NCBI GenBank assembly: GCA_002421005.1
Contig: DIJC01000014.1
Location: 250,955 to 314,954 of the forward strand
Origin: Enterobacteriaceae bacterium UBA5654
GTDB taxonomy: Bacteria; Pseudomonadota; Gammaproteobacteria; Enterobacterales; Enterobacteriaceae
Direction of reading: 5' to 3'
Length of the DNA stretch: 64,000 nucleotides
This document shows positions 16,229 to 24,085 of this stretch, piece after piece. Position numbers and translations under genes: made by a program. A model generated the notes under the pieces. That model was given only the letters and a program-made list of their open reading frames with translations, ran no database searches and was not told the origin of the DNA. How positions within the stretch are numbered: the first letter of the stretch is position 1; every line of letters begins with the position of its first letter.

Positions 16229-16549
16229 TTACCGATAATCAAGTTGTACAACGGCGAGCGTCTTTTCAGGATTAAGATACTTCATACTCAGGGAGGCCGG
16301 ACTGTCAGGAGGAGTCTGGCCGTTCAGGACATCCTTATAACTGACCCTGCGCGTTTTCATCACGTTATTTTCCGGGCACGAGACCGCTAACTTTTCCGGC
16401 TGCGATGAAACCTCGCAGGGAGAGGCAACGATGGCACCATAAAAGTGAATCACCCCACCCATCACGGCGGTTGCTGAAAAGGCCGGGGGAATAAAAGCGG
16501 CGGTCATCAGGCCAAGACCTGAAATGAGCCGAGCGGTAAATGTGGTCAA
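16229..16549 (-). CDS. Orphan pilin-like secreted protein, 106 aa, TTG start
   Basis: Exported protein with a signal peptide (ARLISGLGLMTAAFIPPAFS), then GGVIHFYGAIVASPCEVSSQ and a second Cys in LAVSCPEN, the two-Cys layout of type 1 pilins, and the C-terminal KTLAVVQLDYR like a pilin final strand. It is shorter than a subunit (usually 150-180 aa). The start is TTG at 16549, supported by GAGGAG eight bases upstream; using the ATG at 16507 would cut the signal peptide. No chaperone or usher is adjacent; the nearest set is yehDCBA about 4 kb away. Function unknown. Confidence 0.7.
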   Translation of the reverse strand: MTTFTARLISGLGLMTAAFIPPAFSATAVMGGVIHFYGAIVASPCEVSSQPEKLAVSCPENNVMKTRRVSYKDVLNGQTPPDSPASLSMKYLNPEKTLAVVQLDYR

Positions 16550-16559
16550 GAGATGGACT

Positions 16560-16584
16560 CCTCAATGATAAATCGTCCTTGAGG
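16560..16584 (-). promoter_or_regulatory. Hairpin that pairs with the ribosome site of the pilin-like gene
   Basis: On the minus strand CCTCAA (16584-16579) can pair with TTGAGG (16565-16560). The second arm contains the GAGG of the ribosome site for the TTG-started gene at 16549. This could hold back translation. It is only six base pairs, so the effect is uncertain. Confidence 0.35.
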
Positions 16585-16836
16585 GGCAAAGCGCTCCATG
16601 ATAACAAATGCTGTATCAGGTTACTGAAGCGCATATTTGCTCAGTGCCTGAATACATCATAGTCGTAACCCATGGCTGTCACCACTCGGCCATTTGGCCC
16701 AACCTGCTGATTTAATGCGCTATTAAAGGGGGAGAGCTGGATGGTGGGAATTGTTGTGACAGGTGTGAAAAATGCCCTCTCTCCTGGAGGAAGAGGGCGA
16801 AAGCAGAATCGGGCGTTACCACAAACCCGGACGGGG
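16585..16836. other. Intergenic, with one dyad
   Basis: No gene I can support. A GC-rich hairpin GCCCTCT / AGAGGGC lies at 16774-16798, similar in look to dispersed palindromic units of enterobacteria. Open stretches on the minus strand have no ribosome site and no recognisable product. Confidence 0.4.
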
Positions 16837-16865
16837 AAAAATGCCGCGCCTGCAACCGGCACGGC
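16837..16865 (-). terminator. Terminator of the PTS-oxidoreductase operon
   Basis: On the minus strand GCCGTGCC and GGCGCGGC pair (one G-T pair) around a 7-base loop and are followed by ATTTTTCCCC. It lies 9 bases after the stop of the last gene. Confidence 0.8.
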
Positions 16866-16873
16866 ATTCACCT

Positions 16874-17716
16874 CTAGCGGTGCAGCGACGCCGCCATTCT
16901 GACCCAGGTATGCCTGCGTCCGCGCACCGCCATCGACAACGTGTATACCGCCTGCGGATCGGCCATTCCCGCCACGCCTGCGTCACCGAAGTTACAGAGA
17001 TCCGCCCCGCAGCGTTTGCTGGCGAGGCCCATCATCCGCACGGTGTCTTCGTCCGCGCCTTCCTGACTGCTGCTGATGGTGGTGATGGCAAGCCCGCCCG
17101 CCTGACGAATGGCGGACAGCGCCTGTTCCACGCGCGCCTCAGACGCGCCACGGCAGCTGGCAGGCGCTGGCACCATCGCTCCGTCTGCCCCCGCGTTGAT
17201 GTAACGGGCGTATTCCTCTGCCGGTGCCAGCCCCGCCGCGTAAAACTTCGCCACGACGATCATTTTGTCGGTCTGCGCGCGGATCTGCTTCAGCACTTCG
17301 CAAACGCGCTCAGCGGTGATGCCGGGGCGATCGTAGGCGGTCAGGCAGAAGAAATCGGCTCCGGCAACGCGGGCAAAGTTTGCCGAGTTGCAGGCGCGCG
17401 GGTTGTCTGCCGCATCGTCAGCCATTACTTCCAGGCTGACACCGACCATCCGTCCGGTGAGCTGCTTAAAGTGTGACAGATCCCGACAGCCCTGAATGGC
17501 CTGGGTCTGGCAGTCAATCCCTTTGACCAGCAGCAGGTCCGCGCCAAAAGCGCAGAGCAATTCGCCGTTGGTCACTTCGCCATATAACGGCGCGGCTCCT
17601 GCCGCCACTTCCGTCATGATGACCCGACCTTCCGAGGCAATTATCGCCTGCTTCAGATCTTTCCCGCTCGCCGGTTGGCTAAAATCGCTGGTCCGACAGT
17701 TCAGAATACGCTGCAT
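16874..17716 (-). CDS. TIM-barrel-like protein of the type annotated DUF7916, PTS-linked
   Basis: 280-aa cytosolic protein. Alternating strand-helix pattern with strands at VIMTEVAAGA, ADLLLVKGID, MVGVSLEVMA, ADFFCLTAYD, KMIVVAKFYA, ADGAMVPAPA and LAITTISSSQ is a TIM-barrel pattern; acidic and Lys residues at strand ends (KGID, EVM, AKFY) could form an active site. I know this type only as an uncharacterised family often found beside PTS genes (DUF7916, sometimes loosely called haloacid dehalogenase-like, which the sequence does not support). AAGGAG precedes the ATG. It is the last gene of the operon, ten bases after the oxidoreductase. An aldolase/lyase/eliminase-like role on the oxidised phosphosugar is possible but unproven. 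Confidence 0.75.
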   Translation of the reverse strand: MQRILNCRTSDFSQPASGKDLKQAIIASEGRVIMTEVAAGAAPLYGEVTNGELLCAFGADLLLVKGIDCQTQAIQGCRDLSHFKQLTGRMVGVSLEVMADDAADNPRACNSANFARVAGADFFCLTAYDRPGITAERVCEVLKQIRAQTDKMIVVAKFYAAGLAPAEEYARYINAGADGAMVPAPASCRGASEARVEQALSAIRQAGGLAITTISSSQEGADEDTVRMMGLASKRCGADLCNFGDAGVAGMADPQAVYTLSMAVRGRRHTWVRMAASLHR

Positions 17717-17726
17717 CCTGTGCTCC

Positions 17727-18761
17727 TTACGACAACGTCACCAGCGCAGGCGACGGCTGACGGAATGCGGTTTCGAGGATTTCCAGATTGGTTAACGCCT
17801 CGACCTCGCTGACATAGTTCGGCTTGCCTTCGGTGAGCGTGGCGTAGATCGCGTCGTACACCAGCCCGTAATCACCTTTCACCGGCGGCAGGTTTTCGAC
17901 GTGGGTTTCGCCGTGCTCGTCAACATATTCCAGCCGTGCGCACTGGTCGTCGGCGGCGAAATCCGGGTGGTCCGGCATGATCCCGGCCTTCAGGCTGGTT
18001 TCCTGCTGGTCGATTTGATAACGCACAAAGCTACCTTTACTGCCGTGGACAAGGAATTTCGGGTACGGCACTTTGACCATGTGGCTGGTTTTGATGATCG
18101 CCTTCATGTCGCCGTAAAACAGCTGCGCTTCGAAGGTATCGTCCGGGTTGGCTTTCTGCCGCAGGTGACGCAGGTGGTAAGCGACCTGCTGCGGGCGACC
18201 AAACAGCGAGAGGATTTGATCCAGCGTGTGCACGCCCAGTCCGTAAAAGGCACCGTCAAACGCGCCGCCCGGCTGAACGTCGGCTTTCGGGCGGAAGTAG
18301 TCAAAGTGGCTTTCTACTTCCACGATATCGCCCAGCTTGCCGCTCTCAATCGCCTGCTTCATGCTCATAAAACAGCTGTCAAAGCGACGGTTCTGGAACG
18401 GCGACACCACTAAGCCCTTCTCTTTCGCCAGCGCAAACAGGGTTTTCGCCTCGTCCAGCGTGGTGGTAAACGGTTTTTCAACCAGCACGTTTTTGCCGTG
18501 CTCCAGGCACAGTTTTGCGTAGTGGAAGTGGCTGTCCGGGCGGGTGCAGATGGTGACGAGGGTGATCTGTGGATCGTTCAAAATCTCTTCGACGCGATCG
18601 GTAAACGCAATGCCTTCATACTCCGGCAGGCTCTCGCGCTGCGGATTGCGCACGATGTCAAAGATGCGCGTGACGGTAAATTTATTTTTGCGGGTTAAAA
18701 CGTAAGGCAGATGGTAGCGGGTGGCGCTTTTGCCAAAACCAATAAAAGCACTATAAATCAC
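17727..18761 (-). CDS. Gfo/Idh/MocA family NAD(P)-dependent oxidoreductase
   Basis: 344-aa cytosolic dehydrogenase. Rossmann domain at the N-terminus (IYSAFIGFGKSATRYHLPY, a GxGxxx-type nucleotide site), the family's VTICTRPDSHFHYAKLCLEH, and the catalytic Lys in GKNVLVEKPFTTTLDEAK (EKP motif). The C-terminal sheet domain includes FDGAFYGLGVHTLDQILSLF with the conserved Asp-x-x-x-His-like residues (HTLDQ). It resembles E. coli YdgJ/YhhX. Start is GTG with AAGGAG upstream. Placed between a PTS transporter and a TIM-barrel protein, it probably oxidises an imported phosphorylated sugar or glycoside; the substrate is not evident. Confidence 0.85.
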   Translation of the reverse strand: MIYSAFIGFGKSATRYHLPYVLTRKNKFTVTRIFDIVRNPQRESLPEYEGIAFTDRVEEILNDPQITLVTICTRPDSHFHYAKLCLEHGKNVLVEKPFTTTLDEAKTLFALAKEKGLVVSPFQNRRFDSCFMSMKQAIESGKLGDIVEVESHFDYFRPKADVQPGGAFDGAFYGLGVHTLDQILSLFGRPQQVAYHLRHLRQKANPDDTFEAQLFYGDMKAIIKTSHMVKVPYPKFLVHGSKGSFVRYQIDQQETSLKAGIMPDHPDFAADDQCARLEYVDEHGETHVENLPPVKGDYGLVYDAIYATLTEGKPNYVSEVEALTNLEILETAFRQPSPALVTLS

Positions 18762-18772
18762 AGTTGTTCTCC

Positions 18773-20458
18773 TTAACTTGCTAAAAATGACAGTGCGGCC
18801 AGCACGGCGGCTTTTCCGTCCAGCCTGCTGAAATAACCCGCCTCCAGTATCTGAACCGGGCAGCGGTTGTTAATTTCCTCGCAGAGGCTTTCCCGCATGT
18901 AGCCGAGTTGCGGGCCCAGCAGGATCAGATCGGCCTTTTCATACTCCTCCTGAAGACGGCCCACGTTGATGGCATAAATGGTGAACGGATAGCCCGCCGA
19001 CTGCGCGAACTGGCTCATTTTTTTCGCCATAATGGAGGTGGACATGCCTTCATTGCACATCAGGATAATGGTTTTTTCCCGCTGTGTTTTAGGGTCGGGT
19101 GCGACGGTATCCGTTTTTGCGTTTTCGGCTATCTCATTGACCAGCTTTTGATTTTTTCCTGCGATCAGCGATTTTTCATAGGCGGCAAGGAACGGCAGAT
19201 AAATCATCACCCCCAGCGCCAACAAAACAATTTGCAGGATGACGTTGCGCCAATCGCCGCCGGAACCCAGCCAGCCGGACAGCAGCGGCGGCACCGACCA
19301 CGGCACGTAAGTCACGATGCGGGACACCATCCCCCACGAGGTGGCGAAGTAAGCGATGATAAAGTTGATTTGCGGATAGACGATAAACGGGATCATGATC
19401 AGCGGGTTATACAGCACCGGAAAGCCGAAAATCACCGGCTCGTTGATGTTGAAAATCCCCGGTGCCAGCACCGTGCGGGCGAATTTTTTGTGGCTCGACA
19501 TTTTGCTGCGCAGAAACAGCGCAATCAACAGCGCCAGCGTGGTTCCGGTGCCGCCCATGTGACCGTAGAGATCGCGAAACGGCAGCACGATGATATGCGG
19601 CGGAAGCTCTCCTTTGGCAAACGCCGCCATATTTTCCTGCATCGCCACCAGCAGCGGCGGCTCCAGAATCGGGTTAATAATCCCCGACGGATGGATACCC
19701 AGCGAAAAAAGCAGGTTGGTTAAGGTGGTGAGCGTCAGGAATCCCGGCAGGTTGGTGGTCAGATGCACCAGCGGAGCCTGAATCGCCCGCTGGATAATGT
19801 CGTGGATCTCCAGCTGAAACAGGCCGTAGACCAGCGCCGCCACTACCGAGAACGCCAGCACGGTGAGCATAATCGAGAACATCGACTGAAAAGACTGCGC
19901 CACCATCGGCGGCACTTCATCGCCCAGGCGAATTTGCAGCCGCTGATTGTGGGAGATCCACAGAAACAGATCGGTGGCGATGACCGCCGTCAGGATCGCC
20001 ATAAACACCCCGCCCGCGTTGGTCAGCCCGAAAGAAATCACCCCGCTCACCGCCACCGCCTGCGTGCTGCCAGCAGGCACCAGGGAAAGCGAGTTCGGCA
20101 TCAGCACCAGGAACGCCGCCAGCGATACCATCGCCGGAATAATCGGCGTGGCGAATTTACGCTTGCTGGCGATGCTGAAGGCAATCAGCACCACCAGCAT
20201 CAGCGACAGAATATTCATCGTGCCGTTAAGAATACGGTCACCAACGCCGCGCAATGAAATGAGCGTTTCGCTGGCGACCCACGAGGACAACATGCCTTTA
20301 GGATCGAGAAAGACAAAGTTCACCATGATGAATAAACCGGCCAGCACCAGGAACGGCACGGTGATGATAAAGCTGTCACGTAAACTGCGCAGATGGATCT
20401 CCGAGGCCATTTTCTGCGAAATATCGGTGACTTTTTGCAGTAGCGTTGCGTTACTCAT
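18773..20458 (-). CDS. PTS EIICB fusion, lactose/cellobiose family
   Basis: 561-aa membrane transporter that imports and phosphorylates a sugar or diglucoside. Residues 1 to about 430 are EIIC with about ten membrane helices; FNINEPVIFGFPVLYNP contains the conserved NEP-x-x-FG glutamate of lactose-family EIIC, and GHMGGTGTTLALL another family motif. A linker rich in Lys/Asp (about 430-460) joins an EIIB domain whose phosphocysteine is Cys468 in ILMCNEGMSTSIMAKKM. No EIIA gene is nearby, so EIIA must come from another locus (e.g. a Chb-type system). It is a paralogue of the broken EIIC at 20792-22114 and the free EIIB at 20468-20776, suggesting duplication followed by fusion. Confidence 0.9.
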   Translation of the reverse strand: MSNATLLQKVTDISQKMASEIHLRSLRDSFIITVPFLVLAGLFIMVNFVFLDPKGMLSSWVASETLISLRGVGDRILNGTMNILSLMLVVLIAFSIASKRKFATPIIPAMVSLAAFLVLMPNSLSLVPAGSTQAVAVSGVISFGLTNAGGVFMAILTAVIATDLFLWISHNQRLQIRLGDEVPPMVAQSFQSMFSIMLTVLAFSVVAALVYGLFQLEIHDIIQRAIQAPLVHLTTNLPGFLTLTTLTNLLFSLGIHPSGIINPILEPPLLVAMQENMAAFAKGELPPHIIVLPFRDLYGHMGGTGTTLALLIALFLRSKMSSHKKFARTVLAPGIFNINEPVIFGFPVLYNPLIMIPFIVYPQINFIIAYFATSWGMVSRIVTYVPWSVPPLLSGWLGSGGDWRNVILQIVLLALGVMIYLPFLAAYEKSLIAGKNQKLVNEIAENAKTDTVAPDPKTQREKTIILMCNEGMSTSIMAKKMSQFAQSAGYPFTIYAINVGRLQEEYEKADLILLGPQLGYMRESLCEEINNRCPVQILEAGYFSRLDGKAAVLAALSFLAS

Positions 20459-20467
20459 TGCGCGTCC

Positions 20468-20776
20468 TTACTGTCCGTCGATTAACGACAGCGCCTGTTC
20501 CACCACCGCCTGGGCGTTAATACGGCCAAAATCAATGGGGCTGATTGCGGCAACCGGCAGCGTGTCCTGCACGCGCTTACGGATCGACGCCATTAAGTAG
20601 CCGATCTGCGGCCCCAGCAGGACAATATCCGCCTCGCGATAGTGCCCTTCCAGCGCCGATTCCGGGATCGCCCAGGCATGAATATCCAGCCCCTGTTGCT
20701 GCGCATAGTCATTCATTTTGTTGCACAGGAAACCGGTGGACATACCTTCATTACAGATAAGCAGTATTTTTTTCAT
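20468..20776 (-). CDS. PTS EIIB subunit, lactose/cellobiose family
   Basis: 102-aa cytosolic phosphotransfer protein. The phosphocysteine is Cys8 in KKILLICNEGMSTGFLCNKM, with the P-loop-like CNEGMSTG. VLLGPQIGYLMASIRKRV is the second family motif. Length fits free EIIB proteins such as ChbB. It lies 15 bases after the broken EIIC and 9 bases before the EIICB fusion. With its EIIC partner interrupted, it may be without a dedicated transporter, or may serve the fusion protein. Confidence 0.9.
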   Translation of the reverse strand: MKKILLICNEGMSTGFLCNKMNDYAQQQGLDIHAWAIPESALEGHYREADIVLLGPQIGYLMASIRKRVQDTLPVAAISPIDFGRINAQAVVEQALSLIDGQ

Positions 20777-20791
20777 GATGACGCTCCTCGA

Positions 20792-22114
20792 TTATATTTT
20801 TTGCGCGTTGCTTTCCTGCATCGTCAGCATTTTTTCATACAGCATCAGAAAAGGCAGATAAAGCAGGACACCGAGCACCAGTAAAATCACTTGCAGGATG
20901 ACGTTGCGATAATCGCCGCCGCTGGCGAGATAGCCGGAGATCAGCGGAGGCACCGACCAGGGAATATAGACCACGATTTTCGATACCCAGCCCAATACGG
21001 TGGCGTAATACGCAATGACGTAAAGTACCGACGGAATAAAGGTAAAAGGGATCATCAGTATCGGGTTGAAGATGATCGGGAAGCCGAAAATAACCGGTTC
21101 ATTAATATTAAATATCGTCGTCGGCATTACCGTGCGGGAAAATGAGCGCAACTCCTGGCGTTTACTTCGCAGAAATACCGCAATCACCAGGCATAACGTC
21201 ATGCCGGTGCCGCCCATGCGACCGTATAAATCACAGAACGGACGCACGATAATATTGGGGATTTCTTTGCCTGCCGCCCACGCGTCCATATTCTGCTGGG
21301 TGGCAACCATAATCGGCGCTTCCATAATCGCACCGGTAATGCCGCCGGGATTAATGCCCATCGAAAAAACAAAGTTATTGATAATGTCGATCAGGATATA
21401 CGCTGGCAGGTTGGTTGCCAGACCCAGCAGCGGTGTCTGAATCACTTTATTAATGATTTCATGCAATTCCAGCCCGGTTAAGGCTACGATCGTGCAGGAG
21501 CCGAACGCAAACAGCAGCACGGTGATCATCACAGCAAACAGGGTATTGAACGACTGGATCACCGCCGGAGGCACGTTGCCCTGAAGGCGGATTTGCAGGT
21601 GTTTATTTTTGCAAATCCGGGTGAAAAATTCCGTTGCCAGCCCGCCACACAGCAGGGAAATAAAGGTTCCGCTGGTACCGAGCAGCGCATACGGCACCGC
21701 GCTTTTTATCATGACTTCACCGGTTGCGCCTTCCGGGGTAAAACCGTTAAGCACTGGCATCAGCACGAACAGGCAGCTTAGCGCCACCAGCGCGGCCATC
21801 AGTGGGTTGGCAAACTGGCGGTTGCGGGCGAGGTTATAGCTGAAAATAATCCCGATCAGCATACCGAGAATATTCATTGTCCCGTTAACGACTTTATTTC
21901 CCATCTCCTACCAGGAGGACAGCGTGGTATCGGAAATAAAACCAGAAAGAATACCGCCCGGATTAATGATCACATTATTAACTAATATCATCATCCCTGC
22001 TAACACCAGAAAAGGAATAAGCATGATGAATGCATCACGCATGGTACGCAGATGAATTTGCGACGCCATCCACTGCGCCAGCGCGAGGGTTTTCTTTAAA
22101 AAAATCTCTTTCAT
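20792..22114 (-). pseudogene. PTS EIIC, lactose/cellobiose family, interrupted by one in-frame amber codon
   Basis: The gene begins at ATG 22114 (GAGGAAAAATC upstream; product starts KEIFLKKTLALAQWMASQIH) and runs in one frame to 20792. A TAG stands at 21907-21905 after DTTLSSW. The frame continues without any shift as EMGNKVVNGTMNILGML. The paralogue at 18773-20458 aligns gap-free across the stop (ETLISLRGVGDRILNGTMN), with Arg at the amber position. Apart from this codon the protein is complete (about 440 codons, NINEPVIFGFP present). Restart at the ATG two codons later would give a protein lacking the first helices. Either a recent nonsense mutation, an amber-suppressed gene, or a sequencing error. 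Confidence 0.85.
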
Positions 22115-22247
22115 GATTTTTCCTCGATGGGTGCGAATTATCCATTCACACCAATAATCAATCAAACCAACAGATCGTATTTATATTTAACGCCATGCAC
22201 CCGGAGCACCGACAGCATGAAACGTCTGCGACCTTAAAATCAAGGTT

Positions 22248-22280
22248 TTTATTTTAAAAGTAGTCTACTTTTAAAATAAA
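22248..22280. promoter_or_regulatory. Perfect 33-bp palindrome, likely GntR/HutC operator
   Basis: Arms TTTATTTTAAAAGTAG and CTACTTTTAAAATAAA are exact inverted copies, 16 bases each, around a single T at 22264. The site lies between the divergent EIIC operon (start 22114) and the gntR-type gene (start 22347). HutC-type regulators bind such symmetric sites and release them on binding a phosphosugar. A TATAAT near 22312 may be the -10 of the regulator gene. Confidence 0.8.
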
Positions 22281-22346
22281 TGAGATCTGGATAATGTTTT
22301 GCCCGGCAGGATATAATCAGAAAAGTCATGATAAAGGAGAGTTATT

Positions 22347-23057
22347 TTGCGCAGATATATTCAGATATCGAATATAATAAAGGGAAGAATTAAGAGTGGT
22401 GAATATATTACCGGCGAGAAGATCCCCTACGGGCATCAGCTATGCGCAGAATTTTCCTGTAGTAAAATCACGCTGAATAATGCGCTGGATATTCTGGTTC
22501 AGGAGGGGTTTATTACCCGCCAGCGCGGGCTGGGTACGGTGGTGAAAACCGCGTCGCCGCAGCATCCTTCAGTGAATCTGCCGATTCAGGGCGTCAGCCG
22601 CCTGCACGAGTCGCAGGGGATGGAAGTTCACAGCCATTTGCTGCATTTTGACATCGACATTCCTGGCGGAGAAATCGCCGGACAACTGGCGATGTCGGAA
22701 GACCAGTATGCCTGGCATTTTAAGCGGGTGCGCTATGTCGGTAACGATCCGCTTTCTATTGAAGAGACCTGGATACCGGTGCGGATCCTGCCCGCTTTCA
22801 CTCGTCAGCACGCGCTCGGTTCCGTGTATGAGTTTGTCGAGAAATCGCTGCGCAAAATTCCCTGTAGCTCCCATACCCAGTTTTATTCGCTGCCGAGCGA
22901 TGCAGAAGCGCGGGAGTGGCTGCATTTAGACGTCAATGAGCCGGTGAGCGTGACGCGGTCGGTGACCTATCTTAATGACGGCCAGCCGTTCGAATACTGT
23001 ACCAGCCGCTATCATTATCAGCGCTTTAATTACAATGCGATTGTGCAGCGAAACTAG
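22347..23057 (+). CDS. GntR/HutC family transcriptional regulator of the PTS locus
   Basis: 236-aa regulator. N-terminal winged helix-turn-helix (about residues 5-70): IKGRIKSGEYITGEKIPYG, LCAEFSCSKITLNNALDILV and GFITRQRGLGTVVKT, the GntR signature. The C-terminal UTRA ligand domain follows (about 80-230), with SIEETWIPVRILPAFTRQ and SVTRSVTYLNDGQPFEYCTS. The start is TTG at 22347 with AAAGGAG nine bases upstream; no ATG is available nearby. It is divergent from the PTS operon, with the palindrome at 22248-22280 between them. Its 3' end overlaps the converging LysR gene by 32 bases. Confidence 0.9.
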   Translation: MRRYIQISNIIKGRIKSGEYITGEKIPYGHQLCAEFSCSKITLNNALDILVQEGFITRQRGLGTVVKTASPQHPSVNLPIQGVSRLHESQGMEVHSHLLHFDIDIPGGEIAGQLAMSEDQYAWHFKRVRYVGNDPLSIEETWIPVRILPAFTRQHALGSVYEFVEKSLRKIPCSSHTQFYSLPSDAEAREWLHLDVNEPVSVTRSVTYLNDGQPFEYCTSRYHYQRFNYNAIVQRN

Positions 23058-23949
23058 CCAGGCTATCGCAGCGGGCTTTCACCGCCTCGTACAGCAGGCG
23101 CACGGCGGGAGAAAGCTGCTGGCGATGCGGGCAGATCATATTCAGCGGCACGCGCTCTCCCTGATATTGTGGCAGGATCACCTGCAACCGCCCGGCCTGA
23201 ACATCTTCGCTGACGTCGAGCCAGGATTTGTAGGCAATGCCCTCCCCGGCTATCGCCAGACGGCGGATCGCTTCGGCATCATCGCTCATGATCGTGCTCT
23301 GAACATTCACCTCGTGAATGTTGCCGTCGGCCAGCAGCGTCCAGCGGTCGTGTAATTTACCGCGCAGGACGAAGGTCAGCGCATTATGCTGCGCCAGTTC
23401 GCCGAGGGTAGTCGGCCTGCCGTGTCGGGCCAGCCAGTCGGGTGACGCCACCAGCACCCGGCGGTTATCGGGCGCGACCGGCAGCGCCACATAGGAGGCA
23501 TCAGCGTTGACACCGTAGCGGAAGGCAACGTCCACCGGATCTTTAAATACGTCGGCAATTTGATCGGAGAACAGCAGGCGCAGGCGCAGCGCCGGATGAC
23601 GCTCGCGAAAATCATGAAAGACGGACAGCAGCAGGTGGCGGCCCAGATCCGAAGGCACGGCGATTTGCAGCGTGCCGCTGACCTCATTGTCGGATGCCTG
23701 AATTTTTTGCAGTCCGGCGCGCAGCGTCTCCAGCATTTGCAGGGCATAAGGCAGCCAGCTTTCCCCCTCTACCGTCAGGCGCAGGCTACGGGTCGAACGG
23801 GCGAACAGACGAATATGCAGCGCATTTTCCAGCCGCTTGATTGCCGAGCTGACCTGCGCGGGCGGCACGCCCGCCTCGCGCGCCGCGTCACTAAAACTGT
23901 TCAGCGCTGCCGCACGAACAAAGAGCGTTAAATCTTCCAGCCTGAGCAT
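23026..23949 (-). CDS. LysR family transcriptional regulator
   Basis: 307-aa LysR-type regulator. Helix-turn-helix at residues 1-60 (LRLEDLTLFVRAAALNSFSD, VPPAQVSSAIKRLENAL, LFARSTRSLRLT), then a periplasmic-binding-like effector domain (about 90-295: LQIAVPSDLGRHLLLSVFHD, VDVAFRYG). The CRP-like 'transport/dehydrogenase' subgroup is suggested by RLENALHIRLFARSTR, but I cannot name an orthologue. It converges on gntR and is 137 bases from the wecA-like gene end, with no obvious divergent target; its regulon is unknown. Confidence 0.85.
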   Translation of the reverse strand: MLRLEDLTLFVRAAALNSFSDAAREAGVPPAQVSSAIKRLENALHIRLFARSTRSLRLTVEGESWLPYALQMLETLRAGLQKIQASDNEVSGTLQIAVPSDLGRHLLLSVFHDFRERHPALRLRLLFSDQIADVFKDPVDVAFRYGVNADASYVALPVAPDNRRVLVASPDWLARHGRPTTLGELAQHNALTFVLRGKLHDRWTLLADGNIHEVNVQSTIMSDDAEAIRRLAIAGEGIAYKSWLDVSEDVQAGRLQVILPQYQGERVPLNMICPHRQQLSPAVRLLYEAVKARCDSLASFAAQSHCN

Positions 23950-24085
23950 GATTATTCCCGCAGATGAAGACTGAGATTAATTCGTCAGCCTGATAAGTGT
24001 TTACCACTGCCGAAGGGATTATGAAAGAGGGAAAGCAGGACGGGGCGGCGCGACGGAGCGATCCGTCGCGCGCATCAGAAGAGGA

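Noticed and set aside
16641..16871. Possible 76-aa gene on the minus strand before the PTS terminator
   Set aside because: It runs through the terminator hairpin and a second dyad, has no ribosome site and matches nothing I know.
18908..20257. Long plus-strand open frames opposite the PTS EIICB gene
   Set aside because: Composition rich in His, Arg and Gln, no start signals, and the minus strand has a clear PTS protein in every part.
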